Positions 24,946 to 34,273 of a stretch of 38,937 nucleotides of DNA are shown one piece after another; position 1 is the stretch's first letter; every line of letters starts with the position of its first letter. This DNA is from PWPR01 sp046542315 (GTDB lineage Bacteria > Bacillota > UBA994 > PWPR01), in NCBI GenBank assembly GCA_046542315.1, contig JBKHBO010000009.1, positions 1 to 38,937 of the forward strand. The letters run 5' to 3'. Position numbers and translations under genes: made by a program. Under the pieces are notes generated by a model that was given only the letters and a program-made list of their open reading frames with translations, was not told the DNA's origin and ran no database searches.

Positions 24946-27330
24946 TTATTTTAACTTAGCTACAGAAACACCATGTCCTCCTTCATCGTGCTTTCCAAGT
25001 CTAAACTCATCAATATTAGGATGATCCTCTAATAGTTCGTGTACTCCCTTTCTTAAAGCGCCAGTGCCCTTTCCATGAATTATAGTAATTTCACTTCTTC
25101 CGTTTAATATGGCATTATCAATATATTTATCAATAATTGATTCAGCTTCAATCATAGTGTTCCCTCTAATATCTAATTCTAGAGGAACATTTTTACTATT
25201 TTTTGATACTGATGAAGTACGCCTAGCCTTGGTCTCTTCCTTTTCTCTGGGCTCAACTAAGTTTATATCAGACCAGAATTTTAGTTGACCACACTGTACT
25301 TGAACTTCTTTGCCATCACTACTAATATCAACAACATACCCTTCACGTTGCCATTGTTTGTGGTACACATTATCTCCAACCTCTAGGGTTAAGTCATCAT
25401 GCTTTGAAGGTTTTATATTGTCTTTTTTAAATAACTTTTCTCTAAAAGATTCCGACTCTTCTTTTAACAATTCTTCTTTTGACTGAAAAGTTTTTCTAGC
25501 CTCTCTTATGAGATTTTCTATTTCTTCACTCTCAAATTTTTGATTCTCAATATGAGATTTTAAAATCTCAATCGTTTCTTCTAATTCTTCTTTTAATAAA
25601 TTTACTTCCTCTTTTGCTAATGCATTAGCTTTTCTTTTAATTTCTTTTTTCTCATTTTTTAATTCACTCAATTTTTTCTCTAACTCTTGTTTTTGGGAAA
25701 GGTTTTTCTGGTAGATTATTTTTGCTTCTGCTAATTTATCCTCTGCGTTTTTTCTATCTCTTTCTAAATCTTTTATTAAAGCCTCAACATTTCTTTGCTC
25801 AGAACTTAAAAAATCAGTTGCTTTATTAATGATTGATTTTGGTAACCCCAATTTTTCAGATATTAAAAATGCATTTGACTTCCCAGGAGTTCCTAAAGAC
25901 AATTTATAAGTGGGGCTAAGTGTTTCAACATCAAACTCTACAGAACCATTTATTAACTTAGGATGATTATATGCATACACTTTTAATTCACTATAATGAG
26001 TAGTAGAAATTGAGATTGATCCTAGTTCTAGCAAATTATCTATAATAGACATAGCTAAAGCAGCACCTTCAACAGGATCTGTTCCTGCTCCTAATTCATC
26101 TAAGAGCACAAGAGAATCTCTTGTAGCTATATCAAGTAAGCGAATTATATTCTTCATATGTGAAGAAAAAGTGCTCAAGCTTTGCTCGATACTTTGCTCG
26201 TCCCCTATATCTGCTAGTATATTGTCAAAAATAGATATTTCTGAATTAATACCAGCTGGTATGTGTAGGCCTAGTTGCCCCATAGCCTGACAAAGTCCTA
26301 TTAATTTTAATGTAACAGTTTTTCCTCCTGTATTTGGTCCTGTAATAACTAAAGATTGATATTCGTCTCCAATCTTTACACTTACCGGAACTACTTCATT
26401 ATTAGGGATTAGTGGATGTCTTGCATTTTTTAAATTTATAACTTTTTTAATGTTAATTTTAGGTTCTACTGCATTCAATTTAATACTAAGGTGTCCTCTT
26501 GCTAATAGAAAGTCTAAAACCCCCATTACTTCGACTAGGAATTCTAAGTCGCTTATCTGATCATAGCACTGCAAGGTGAGATCTCTAAGTATTCTATCGA
26601 TTTCTTTTCTTTCATCTTGCTTAAGCATTCTTAATTGATTGCTCATCTCAACCACTACTTGTGGTTCTATAAAAAGAGTAGCTCCACTTGAAGATTGGTC
26701 ATGAATTATACCTGGGACTTTACTCCTATGTTCATATTTAACTGGGATAACATATTTACCTTGCCTAGTTGTAACTAGTTTCTCCTGCAAGTAAGTATCC
26801 ATCGCATTAGATTGTATTATGCTATCTAACTTTCTCCTAATCTCTACTTCTTTATTTAGTATCTGCCTCCTTACACTCTTTAGTGTAGGAGTAGCATTAT
26901 CTAAAATATATCCCTCAGGACTAACGCACCTCTTTAAATAATCTGATAAATCTGTCAAATTAGGCGAGTTTGAAAAAATAGTTCCTATAAGAGGCACGGA
27001 TGCCTTGTGTTTACTAATAATCTTAACACTTTTTTGGTAACAATCAATTGTTTGAAACAGTTCCACAAAGCTTTCTAAACTTGGTGTAGACTTAATTTCT
27101 ACTTGTTGTAAAGTAGTCCTAATATCTGATAAACCTGTTATGCTTAAATTAGCGATTGTAATTAAGTACCTTGCTTCACTTGTAGCTTCTTGTTGATATT
27201 CAATTTTTTCTTTTTCATAGTAAAATCTCATCTGACTTAATAAGTCATCACCTAATTGACTAGTTATGTATTCTCTTAACATATCTATTATTTTATTAAA
27301 TTCAATTTTATTTAACGATTTTCTATCCAA
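24946..27330 (-). CDS. mutS2: Endonuclease MutS2 (ribosome rescue / recombination suppressor)
   Basis: 794 residues. The chosen start is TTG at 27330, nine bases after GGAGG and giving MDRKSLNKIEFNKII, close to family N-termini; the ATG at 27339 directly abuts the ribosome site and is unlikely. The MutS core and lever are followed by the ATPase with Walker A GPNTGGKTVTLK (about 333) and LLDELGAGTDPVEGAAL. A long charged coiled coil (about 515-630) leads to a KOW-like segment and the C-terminal Smr nuclease domain with LDIRG and HGKGTGALRKGV. In Firmicutes MutS2 acts on stalled or collided ribosomes and on branched DNA. It follows zapA across a good terminator. Confidence 0.95.
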   Translation of the reverse strand: MDRKSLNKIEFNKIIDMLREYITSQLGDDLLSQMRFYYEKEKIEYQQEATSEARYLITIANLSITGLSDIRTTLQQVEIKSTPSLESFVELFQTIDCYQKSVKIISKHKASVPLIGTIFSNSPNLTDLSDYLKRCVSPEGYILDNATPTLKSVRRQILNKEVEIRRKLDSIIQSNAMDTYLQEKLVTTRQGKYVIPVKYEHRSKVPGIIHDQSSSGATLFIEPQVVVEMSNQLRMLKQDERKEIDRILRDLTLQCYDQISDLEFLVEVMGVLDFLLARGHLSIKLNAVEPKINIKKVINLKNARHPLIPNNEVVPVSVKIGDEYQSLVITGPNTGGKTVTLKLIGLCQAMGQLGLHIPAGINSEISIFDNILADIGDEQSIEQSLSTFSSHMKNIIRLLDIATRDSLVLLDELGAGTDPVEGAALAMSIIDNLLELGSISISTTHYSELKVYAYNHPKLINGSVEFDVETLSPTYKLSLGTPGKSNAFLISEKLGLPKSIINKATDFLSSEQRNVEALIKDLERDRKNAEDKLAEAKIIYQKNLSQKQELEKKLSELKNEKKEIKRKANALAKEEVNLLKEELEETIEILKSHIENQKFESEEIENLIREARKTFQSKEELLKEESESFREKLFKKDNIKPSKHDDLTLEVGDNVYHKQWQREGYVVDISSDGKEVQVQCGQLKFWSDINLVEPREKEETKARRTSSVSKNSKNVPLELDIRGNTMIEAESIIDKYIDNAILNGRSEITIIHGKGTGALRKGVHELLEDHPNIDEFRLGKHDEGGHGVSVAKLK

Positions 27331-27351
27331 TATATACATCCTCCTTGCACT

Positions 27352-27380
27352 AAAAAAAGAGCTGAAATAAAATCAGCTCC
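27352..27380 (-). terminator. Terminator between zapA and mutS2
   Basis: Stem GAGCTGA/TCAGCTC with a seven-base loop and seven T in the leftward transcript. It ends about 20 bases before the mutS2 start, leaving no room for a separate promoter downstream of it. Confidence 0.85.
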
Positions 27381-27393
27381 TTCATTAAATAAT

Positions 27394-27675
27394 CTAAAAG
27401 ATATCACTTTCATTATCTTTAAACAAAGCTAATTGAAAGCCTTTCTCATACTCTTGTTTTAGCTCATTATAGTCATTCAACAGTCTTAATGCAACTAAAA
27501 CAGCTATCTGATGAGTAGCCAAATGGGGAGCAGTGGCAGCTACTTCACTCATTATACTATCTAACTCTTTTGCTAATTTTTTAATCTTTTCTTCTCCCAA
27601 AGGGCCTTTTAAACTATATTTTTGACCATATATTTCTACTTCAACTTTAGTATTTAATTTCTTATTATCTGCCAT
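27394..27675 (-). CDS. zapA: Cell division protein ZapA
   Basis: 93 residues from ATG at 27675 (MADNKKLNTKVEVEIYGQKYSLKG), which has GGGGGAT just upstream; an in-frame ATG four codons earlier would overlap that ribosome site. The N-terminal strand VEVEIYGQKYSLKG and the following helices are the ZapA pattern: a small tetramer that bundles FtsZ filaments at the division ring. The C-terminal part is a short coiled coil (about 60-80). It has its own promoter at 27707-27735 and a terminator after it. Confidence 0.88.
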   Translation of the reverse strand: MADNKKLNTKVEVEIYGQKYSLKGPLGEEKIKKLAKELDSIMSEVAATAPHLATHQIAVLVALRLLNDYNELKQEYEKGFQLALFKDNESDIF

Positions 27676-27706
27676 AATATCCCCCATTTACAATATTATA
27701 TATCTC

Positions 27707-27735
27707 ATTATATCAAAGACAATAAAACTAGTCCA
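27707..27735 (-). promoter_or_regulatory. Predicted promoter of zapA
   Basis: Minus strand TGGACT (27730-27735), 17-base spacer, TATAAT (27707-27712) with a TGA just before it, making an extended -10. It lies between the pheT stop and zapA. Confidence 0.65.
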
Positions 27736-27736
27736 C

Positions 27737-30145
27737 TTACCTCAAAACAGCTTGGAATTTATTTTCTAAAGTTTCTATAATTTTATCCACTCTTTTATTA
27801 ATTTCTGCTGCTTTTAAAGTTTTTGATTTGTCTTCAAATATTAACCTAAAAGCACAGCTTTTATATCCTTCATCTACTTGTTTTCCTTCATATAAGTCAA
27901 ATAGTTCAACCTCTTTAAGAAGCTTTTGATCACAATTTTTAATTTCTGCAATTATCCGAGCAATAGAAATATCTTTATTAATGACAATCGCTAAATCTCT
28001 TTCGACATTTGGAAATTGACTAATTGGCTCATACAAATTTTCTGTTTTTAACTTCATTAATAAATCGTGGTTTATTTCTGCATATATAATTCTAACATTA
28101 GCTTCAAGTCCTAAATCATGAACAACGTCAGGATGAAGTTCTCCTAAATATCCAATCTTTTGATTATTTGAGATAATAGTTGCAGCTCTGCCTGGATGAA
28201 GATACTCTTTTTTTAACTTCTCATATTTCACTTCAATGTTTAACCTGTGAAATACAGTTTCAATTATTCCTTTAACATCAAAGAAGTCATACTCTGATAT
28301 CTCCTTATTGAACCACGACTCATCATTCTTTACACCAGCTGCAATTATTCCAAACATTTCATGTTCAATCGGCAAACTTTTTTCTTTAGGAAGAAATACA
28401 GTACCAAATTCGGCTAAAAGAATCCCCTTAACTTGTCTATTGAGATTATATTTTACATTGCTTACCAATCCAGGCAGCAATGTTGTTCTCATGACACTTA
28501 ACTTTGAAGATATAGGGTTGTCTATTAAAACAGATTTATCCACACCATGATTATCTGTTAATTTCAAAGTTTCTATTTCTTCCGGGCTATGAAAGGAATA
28601 GTTGACAGCTTCACTAGCTCCACTGGCTCTTAAAATCTCCTTAATATTTCTTCTGCTTTGTACATTCTCAGGAAGATTTCCGTGAAGTGTTAAATCTGGT
28701 TGAGTTGATTTAATTCCAGAAAAACCTTCCATTCTTAACACTTCTTCAACTAAATCAATTTCCTCAATTATATCTATTCTTCTAGAAGGAACTTCTACTT
28801 CAAAAATATCATCTTTCATTTTTACATTAAAACCTAGTCTTACTAGGTAGTTACTCATGTTTGAAATTTTAATATCTTGTCCAGCCAAATTACTTACTTT
28901 ATTAGGTCTAAGTTTGATTGTTTTATAAAGGTATGGGTCTTCTCCTGCTCTAACGATATTAGAGACTACTTTTCCAACATTGAGTTCTTCATATAGCTGA
29001 ATAAACCTTTCAAGTGCAAGTTTACTCAATTCTGGTCCTAGTCCTTTAGAAAACCTTGATGCAGCTTCACTGAAAATATTTAATCTTCTCGAAGTTCTTC
29101 TAATACTTTCTCTATTGAATATAGCAGATTCTAATAATATTCTTTTAGTACTATTTGTAATTTCGCTATTAAATCCACCCATTACTCCTGCTATACCCAC
29201 AGCCTTTTCTGGATCTGTTATTAAAAGGTCTTCATTAACTACCTTTCTATCTTTCTCATCTAAGGTTTTTATTACTTCTCCTTCTTTTGCTCTTCTGACA
29301 ATAATTTTTCCTTCACTAATTCTATCAAAGTCAAATGTATGTAATGGTTGTCCTGTCTCCAGCATCACATAATTTGCTATGTCTACAACCAAACTAATTG
29401 GTCTCAGTGAAGCATTTCTTAATCTGTTTTGCAACCACAAAGGAGACTGTGTATTGTTTTCTAAAGTCAGTACTATGCCATAGTACTGTGAGCAAAGATC
29501 TTTATCTTCAATAGATATAGATAAATCTTGTTTGTCATTTTCACTTATTTTGTATTTAGGCAATTTAACTTCTTCATTTAATAAAGCAGCTACTTCAATT
29601 GCCATACCAAATAAAGAGCTACAATCTGCTCTATTTGGTGTTAAATCAAGTTCCAACAAAAAGTCATCCATTCCTAGCGCACTACTAACCTCTTGACCAA
29701 TAGACACACTGTTAGGTGGAAAGATAAATATACCTTCTTTTTCTTCTGGTTGCATTACTTTTACGTCATAATTTAATTCTTCTAAAGAGATTAACATTCC
29801 ACACGAATCTATACCTCTAAGGTTTGTTTTCTTAATTCTTAGTCCATTAGGTAATTTAGCACCTACCTTAGCAACTGGGACAAGCTGTCCTGATTTTACA
29901 TTTTCAGCAGCAGTTACAATCTGTAAGGTTTCATTACCTACGTCAACTTTACAAATATATAATCTGTCGCTATCTTTATGTTTTGAAACATCTATAAGTT
30001 TTCCTACCACACAGTTATTTAGTCCCTCATTCAGATCATGTACATTATCTACTATGACACCAGCATTTGTTAACATATCTCCCAGCTTGTAAGCATCCAC
30101 ATCTATATCAACATAATTTTTTATCCATGTATAAGACATTAACAT
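27737..30145 (-). CDS. pheT: Phenylalanyl-tRNA synthetase beta subunit
   Basis: 802 residues, normal for the bacterial beta chain. Domains: N-terminal tRNA-binding OB fold (about 40-150, VVGKLIDVSKHKDSDRLYICKVD), B3/4 editing domain (about 210-385, with the LRPISLVVDIANYVMLETGQPLHTFD segment), B5 (about 400-470), the inactive synthetase-like core, and the C-terminal anticodon-binding FDX domain (FPNVERDLAIVINKDIS). The ATG at 30145 has GGGGTG five bases upstream. It follows pheS by 10 bases and shares its T-box control. The enzyme charges tRNA-Phe as an alpha2beta2 tetramer. Confidence 0.97.
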   Translation of the reverse strand: MLMSYTWIKNYVDIDVDAYKLGDMLTNAGVIVDNVHDLNEGLNNCVVGKLIDVSKHKDSDRLYICKVDVGNETLQIVTAAENVKSGQLVPVAKVGAKLPNGLRIKKTNLRGIDSCGMLISLEELNYDVKVMQPEEKEGIFIFPPNSVSIGQEVSSALGMDDFLLELDLTPNRADCSSLFGMAIEVAALLNEEVKLPKYKISENDKQDLSISIEDKDLCSQYYGIVLTLENNTQSPLWLQNRLRNASLRPISLVVDIANYVMLETGQPLHTFDFDRISEGKIIVRRAKEGEVIKTLDEKDRKVVNEDLLITDPEKAVGIAGVMGGFNSEITNSTKRILLESAIFNRESIRRTSRRLNIFSEAASRFSKGLGPELSKLALERFIQLYEELNVGKVVSNIVRAGEDPYLYKTIKLRPNKVSNLAGQDIKISNMSNYLVRLGFNVKMKDDIFEVEVPSRRIDIIEEIDLVEEVLRMEGFSGIKSTQPDLTLHGNLPENVQSRRNIKEILRASGASEAVNYSFHSPEEIETLKLTDNHGVDKSVLIDNPISSKLSVMRTTLLPGLVSNVKYNLNRQVKGILLAEFGTVFLPKEKSLPIEHEMFGIIAAGVKNDESWFNKEISEYDFFDVKGIIETVFHRLNIEVKYEKLKKEYLHPGRAATIISNNQKIGYLGELHPDVVHDLGLEANVRIIYAEINHDLLMKLKTENLYEPISQFPNVERDLAIVINKDISIARIIAEIKNCDQKLLKEVELFDLYEGKQVDEGYKSCAFRLIFEDKSKTLKAAEINKRVDKIIETLENKFQAVLR

Positions 30146-30155
30146 TTTATCACCC

Positions 30156-31178
30156 CTAAAATTGTTTTATCATTTTAACATCATTAGTAAAGAGTAGTCT
30201 CAGATCGTTAATTTCAAGTTTCAACATTGTCATTCTGTCAATACCCATCCCAAATGCAAATCCTGAAACTACTTCTGGATCATATCCCACATTTTTCAAC
30301 ACATTAGGGTGAACCATACCTGCTCCTAAAACTTCAATCCAACCAGTATTTTTACAAACATTACATCCTTTGCCTTTACAGAAAACACAAGTTATATCTA
30401 CTTCTGCACTTGGCTCTGTAAAAGGAAAATAGCTTGGTCTTAACCTTACTTCAGTATTCTCTCCAAACATTATCTGGAAAAACACTTCTAATGTTCCTTT
30501 TAAGTCTGATAAGGATATATTTTTCCCGACTACTAGTCCTTCTATTTGATGAAACATAGGTGTATGTGTTGCATCATCATCTCGTCTATATACTCTACCT
30601 GGACAAACTATCTTCACAGGTTCATTAGATTTCTTTTCTTCCATTGTATGAATTTGCATTGGTGATGTATGTGTTCTTAAAACTACATCTTCACTTATAT
30701 AAAATGTGTCTTGCATATCTCTAGCAGGGTGATCTTTGGGTATATTTAAAGCTTCGAAATTGTAGTAATCTGACTCAATTTCGCGACCTTCTTTAACTTC
30801 AAAACCCATACTGACAAAAATATCAACTATCTCATCATAAATCATATTAAGAGGATGCTGATGTCCTACAAGACTTTTCCTTCCGGGAATAGTAACGTCT
30901 ATCTCTTCATTCTCTAACATCTTCTGCTTTTGCAATTCTTTTAATTGACTTTGCTTACTTTTATAAACTTCTTCAATCTCTCTTTGAATATTGTTAGCTA
31001 ATTTCCCAATTATAGGTCTTTCTTTTGGCTCTATATCGCCCATTTTAGATAATAGTTGTCTTAACTCACCTTTTTTACTTAAATACTTTATACGTAGTGT
31101 TTCAAGATCTTCTAGATCATTAGCTTTACTTAACTTAAGTAAAGCAGAGTCTCTAATTTGTTCTAATTTCTCTTTCAT
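30156..31178 (-). CDS. pheS: Phenylalanyl-tRNA synthetase alpha subunit
   Basis: 340 residues, carrying the catalytic class II core. An N-terminal coiled coil (about 1-85) that holds the tRNA is followed by motif 1 region LVGHQHPLNMI, motif 2 in GRVYRRDDDATHTPMFHQIEGL, and motif 3 FAFGMGIDRMTML. A CVFCKGKGCNVCKNTGW segment, with four cysteines, is common in this family. GAGGAGG is six bases before the ATG. The gene is first in pheST, behind a 340-base T-box leader. Confidence 0.97.
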   Translation of the reverse strand: MKEKLEQIRDSALLKLSKANDLEDLETLRIKYLSKKGELRQLLSKMGDIEPKERPIIGKLANNIQREIEEVYKSKQSQLKELQKQKMLENEEIDVTIPGRKSLVGHQHPLNMIYDEIVDIFVSMGFEVKEGREIESDYYNFEALNIPKDHPARDMQDTFYISEDVVLRTHTSPMQIHTMEEKKSNEPVKIVCPGRVYRRDDDATHTPMFHQIEGLVVGKNISLSDLKGTLEVFFQIMFGENTEVRLRPSYFPFTEPSAEVDITCVFCKGKGCNVCKNTGWIEVLGAGMVHPNVLKNVGYDPEVVSGFAFGMGIDRMTMLKLEINDLRLLFTNDVKMIKQF

Positions 31179-31262
31179 TAAATTGCCTCCTCAAAAATAT
31201 TACTTTTACAGTCTATTAGATACTATCAATTTAAATTATTACTTAATTTTCTATTTAAAATT

Positions 31263-31495
31263 AAAAAACCGTTTCCGTGCAGGGACGAAAACAGTATCGC
31301 GGTACCACCCAGCTTGCTTTTTTACAGGCCAACTCATCAAAATAACGGTATAATTACCGTAAATGCCTACTAGTATTTTTATAGTTTCAGCATTTCACTC
31401 AGAGGTGAATTCATTATAAAGTGAACATAAGAATAGTTTCAGTCTAAGCTAATCTTTCCCTGGCTGCAATTTTATAATTATTAGTCCTCTTCAAA
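31263..31495 (-). ncRNA. T-box riboswitch, phenylalanine
   Basis: The 362-base gap upstream of pheS holds this leader. The T-box sequence TGGGTGGTACCGCG is at 31298-31311, followed by a terminator with a nine-base-pair stem (CTGTTTTCG / CGGAAACGG) and six T. Upstream, the Stem I 3' side reads GAA-TTC-ACC, placing a candidate UUC (Phe) specifier codon at 31407-31409; the AGTAGGCATTTACGG region fits the Stem III area. Uncharged tRNA-Phe should bind and prevent termination. Confidence 0.92.
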
Positions 31496-31524
31496 GTTTT
31501 ATATTATGTACTTTTTATATAATG

Positions 31525-31553
31525 ATTTTATCACATTTGCTTAATCTAGACAA
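31525..31553 (-). promoter_or_regulatory. Predicted promoter of the pheST T-box leader
   Basis: Minus strand TTGTCT (31548-31553), 17-base spacer, TAAAAT (31525-31530) with TGA preceding. The -35 overlaps the last codons of the upstream methyltransferase gene. Confidence 0.65.
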
Positions 31554-32317
31554 GAAAACTGATACATTACAATACTGCCTGCAACTCCAGCATTCAATGA
31601 TTCCGCTTTTCCCTTCATTGGTATAATAATATTATGATCTGAATTATCATCCCAAAACTTACTTACTCCTTTTGATTCATTACCTATCACTATTGCAAAT
31701 GGCATTATTATATCAATTTTGTCTATCTCAATTGAGCTCTCATCTAAACTTGTCGAATAAATCTTAGCTTTCTTAGTTATTAAAAATTCATATGCCTCAA
31801 CACTGCTTATATCTTTAACTATAGGGATATGGAATAAACTTCCCATAGTGCTTCTAACAGTTTTTGGATTATATATATCGCAACTTCCTTTTAAACTTAT
31901 CACTAAATCAAAATTAAAAGCATCAGCACTCCTAATAAGTGTCCCCAAATTTCCTGGATCCTGTAATTGGTCTATTATCAGAGCTCTCTTAAAATTTATA
32001 CAGTCTAAATCATATTCCTTTATATTCACCAAAGCTATTATCCCCTGAGAGTTTACAGTGTCTGATACAGAATTAAACAACGAATCACTCAAGATTATTA
32101 CTTCAATATTACTAGGCGGGTCAAGTTTTTGTAATTTATCCAATCCTTGATCATTAACTACTAGTCTAAGTATGCTCTGTGAGCTCATAATTGCCTCTTG
32201 AACAATTGTTATTCCTTCTACTATGTAAATATTCATCTTACGTCTTTGTGACGATGATTGAGCAATTTTTTTTAATTCTTTATACATATTATTGCTTGAA
32301 CTAGTTATCTTTAACAT
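31541..32317 (-). CDS. TrmH/SpoU family RNA 2'-O-methyltransferase
   Basis: 258 residues from ATG at 32317, one base after the trkH stop (TGA-T-ATG), so translation is coupled; an upstream TTG three codons earlier is less likely. An N-terminal substrate-binding domain (to about 95) is followed by the SPOUT knot with its three motifs: QLQDPGNLGTLIRSADAF, VIGNESKGVS, and IPMKGKAESLNAGVAGSIVMYQ. These bind S-adenosylmethionine and methylate ribose in rRNA or tRNA; the target base is unknown. It resembles the YsgA group that neighbours pheST in Bacillus, which supports an rRNA target. Confidence 0.9.
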   Translation of the reverse strand: MLKITSSSNNMYKELKKIAQSSSQRRKMNIYIVEGITIVQEAIMSSQSILRLVVNDQGLDKLQKLDPPSNIEVIILSDSLFNSVSDTVNSQGIIALVNIKEYDLDCINFKRALIIDQLQDPGNLGTLIRSADAFNFDLVISLKGSCDIYNPKTVRSTMGSLFHIPIVKDISSVEAYEFLITKKAKIYSTSLDESSIEIDKIDIIMPFAIVIGNESKGVSKFWDDNSDHNIIIPMKGKAESLNAGVAGSIVMYQFSCLD

Positions 32318-32318
32318 A

Positions 32319-33683
32319 TCAACCAACCACTATCTGTTCTTCAGGATACTTAACAATTTGTCTATCTGATTGGCGAGCAAAGGCTACTGCTAATGTCATA
32401 GGGCCTAATCTTCCTATGAACATAGTTACTATTATTACAATCTTTCCAATAAAAGTCAGTGCTCCTGTAACTCCAGTGCTTAGCCCAACTGTTCCAAAAG
32501 CAGATACTACTTCAAAAACTACATCCATAAATTCCATACCCTCTGTTATGGAGAGAATTATAATGGCTAACATAACCCATAAAGCAGCTATAAATACTAT
32601 TGCAAAAGCTCTCCGGATAACATCTTTTGGCAACTTTCTTCCAAATATATTTGTATCCTCTTTATTAGTTATCGTAGCTATTACTGATAACATTATTACA
32701 CTCATAGTTGTATTCTTAACTCCACCTGCTGTACTACCTGGAGAAGCTCCAACAAACATTAAAATAATTACTATGAATAAAGTCGCTGTTGTAAGACTAC
32801 CTGTATCCACTGTATTAAATCCAGCAGTCCTTGGTGTAACTGATAAAAAGTATGAAGAAAGAGCTTTGCCACCGATACTCAATTGTCCCATTGTCTCAGG
32901 ATTTGAATATTCCAATGTAAAGAAAACAACACTTCCAAAAACTAATAAAACAATTGTAGATGTTAATACTATTTTAGTATGTAAAGATAGTGATTTATCT
33001 TCTCTATAGTAGAAAACATCCATCATCACAGAAAATCCTATTCCTCCTAAAATGATTAAGCTAGTTATTACTAAATTGATTACAGGATCATTAACAAATC
33101 TAACTAAACTATCACCAAAAAGATCAAATCCTGCATTACAGAAAGCAGAAACAGAATGGAACATGCCTAAACCTAAAGCATTAGGCATACCATATTCAGG
33201 TAAGAATCTAAAAGTTAAAATCAAAGCAGCTATTCCTTCAATTATCAATGTTGTTCTTACAATCAAAATAACTAATCTTGATAATCCTTTTAGCGAGAAA
33301 GTATTTAATGCTTCCTGCATTAATAATTTATCTTTTAAAGATATTTTTCTACCAATAGCTAAAACAACCATCGTTGCCATAGTCATAATACCAAGGCCAC
33401 CAAATTGAATTAATAGCATAATTATAAAATGTCCAAAAGTACTATATACTTCTTTTGTGTTTACAACAATTAAACCTGTAACACAAACTGCTGATGTAGA
33501 GGTAAAGAGAGCGTCTATAAAAGAGACTCTACCAACTTGAGCTGATATAGGAAGAGTTAAGAGAATTGCTCCTACTAATATGAGAACTGCAAATCCTAAA
33601 GCAAGAATTTGTGTTGGTTTCATATTAGACAAAAATTTCTCTTTTCTTTGGTTTCTTACTAAATTAGATTCTTTATAACTCAT
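32319..33683 (-). CDS. TrkH/KtrB family potassium uptake channel subunit
   Basis: 454 residues with eight or more membrane helices. The four pore loops of the family are all visible: TSTSAVCVTGLIVVN, FHSVSAFCNAGFDLFG, LSVTPRTAGFNTVD and EVVSAFGTVGLSTGV, each with the filter glycine. The length fits KtrB. The subunit takes up potassium when gated by a cytoplasmic RCK protein (KtrA/TrkA); no such gene lies in this window, so it must be elsewhere. GAGGAGATAAAT precedes the ATG. The gene after it is a methyltransferase coupled by a one-base gap. An extended -10 at 33722 probably drives it. Confidence 0.92.
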   Translation of the reverse strand: MSYKESNLVRNQRKEKFLSNMKPTQILALGFAVLILVGAILLTLPISAQVGRVSFIDALFTSTSAVCVTGLIVVNTKEVYSTFGHFIIMLLIQFGGLGIMTMATMVVLAIGRKISLKDKLLMQEALNTFSLKGLSRLVILIVRTTLIIEGIAALILTFRFLPEYGMPNALGLGMFHSVSAFCNAGFDLFGDSLVRFVNDPVINLVITSLIILGGIGFSVMMDVFYYREDKSLSLHTKIVLTSTIVLLVFGSVVFFTLEYSNPETMGQLSIGGKALSSYFLSVTPRTAGFNTVDTGSLTTATLFIVIILMFVGASPGSTAGGVKNTTMSVIMLSVIATITNKEDTNIFGRKLPKDVIRRAFAIVFIAALWVMLAIIILSITEGMEFMDVVFEVVSAFGTVGLSTGVTGALTFIGKIVIIVTMFIGRLGPMTLAVAFARQSDRQIVKYPEEQIVVG

Positions 33684-33721
33684 ATTTATCTCCTCTTACA
33701 ACTTAATCAACAATTTTCATA

Positions 33722-33730
33722 ATTATAACA
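33722..33730 (-). promoter_or_regulatory. Candidate extended -10 promoter of the potassium channel gene
   Basis: Minus strand TGTTATAAT, placed right after the GNAT gene's stop and about 38 bases before the trkH start. A poor -35 (TTTTAA) is at 17 bases. Confidence 0.5.
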
Positions 33731-33736
33731 TTAAGT

Positions 33737-34258
33737 TTAAATGTTTAAAAGTGAAATGTCTTGCCAACCATAACTATGTACCATGTATACTTGACCACCA
33801 ATTTCATAATCAGTACTTGTCACATAACGAGCTCCTAAGCTGTAATAAAAGTGTTCAGCTTCATTTCCAGCTAAAAACATGACATGTACGCTATAAATCT
33901 TTTTTTGCTTTAGAATTGAGAAAAATTCTTTAATCAACATTTTACCTAAACCTTGGCGGGAATATTCTTCTAAAATGTAAATACCATAAATTTCTCCTTG
34001 ATAATCATGTGCTAAATTTTTGTAACGATTTTCTCCACCAAACAAGAACCCGACAATCTGTTGACAATCATTTTCTGCTACTAAAGATATAATATTTGGG
34101 TCTCTAATGTTTTTCTTGTTTACTTTTGCTGATCTTTTAACACTCAAATTTTTAAGATATTTTCTGTCTACAATATACTTGTAAGCTGATTGCCATGTCT
34201 TAACATGAATATTTGCTATTTGTCTTGAATCACTAACTTTTGCTTTTCTAATTTTCAT
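33737..34258 (-). CDS. GNAT family N-acetyltransferase
   Basis: 173 residues forming one acetyltransferase domain. The acetyl-CoA pyrophosphate loop is in IYILEEYSRQGLGKMLIKEFF (about 93-113, RQGLGK). A downstream NEAEHFYYSLGARYV motif is typical of motif B. The substrate is unknown; it could be a small metabolite or a ribosomal N-terminus. AAGGAG is six bases before the ATG. It lies beyond the rplT terminator and before trkH, and may be reached by read-through or have a weak promoter of its own. Confidence 0.85.
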   Translation of the reverse strand: MKIRKAKVSDSRQIANIHVKTWQSAYKYIVDRKYLKNLSVKRSAKVNKKNIRDPNIISLVAENDCQQIVGFLFGGENRYKNLAHDYQGEIYGIYILEEYSRQGLGKMLIKEFFSILKQKKIYSVHVMFLAGNEAEHFYYSLGARYVTSTDYEIGGQVYMVHSYGWQDISLLNI

Positions 34259-34273
34259 GATTTACTCCTTCTA

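Noticed and set aside
30991..31353. 120-codon rightward frame across pheS start and the T-box
   Set aside because: It runs against pheS and a structured leader, and has no promoter or ribosome site.
32416..33009. 197-codon rightward frame opposite the potassium channel gene
   Set aside because: It is antisense to a clear TrkH/KtrB gene; its hydrophobic, low-variety product is the expected mirror of membrane codons.
32319..33683. Search for a KtrA/TrkA gating partner beside the potassium channel
   Set aside because: The adjacent gene is an SpoU-type methyltransferase and no RCK/Rossmann potassium-gating protein occurs in the window.
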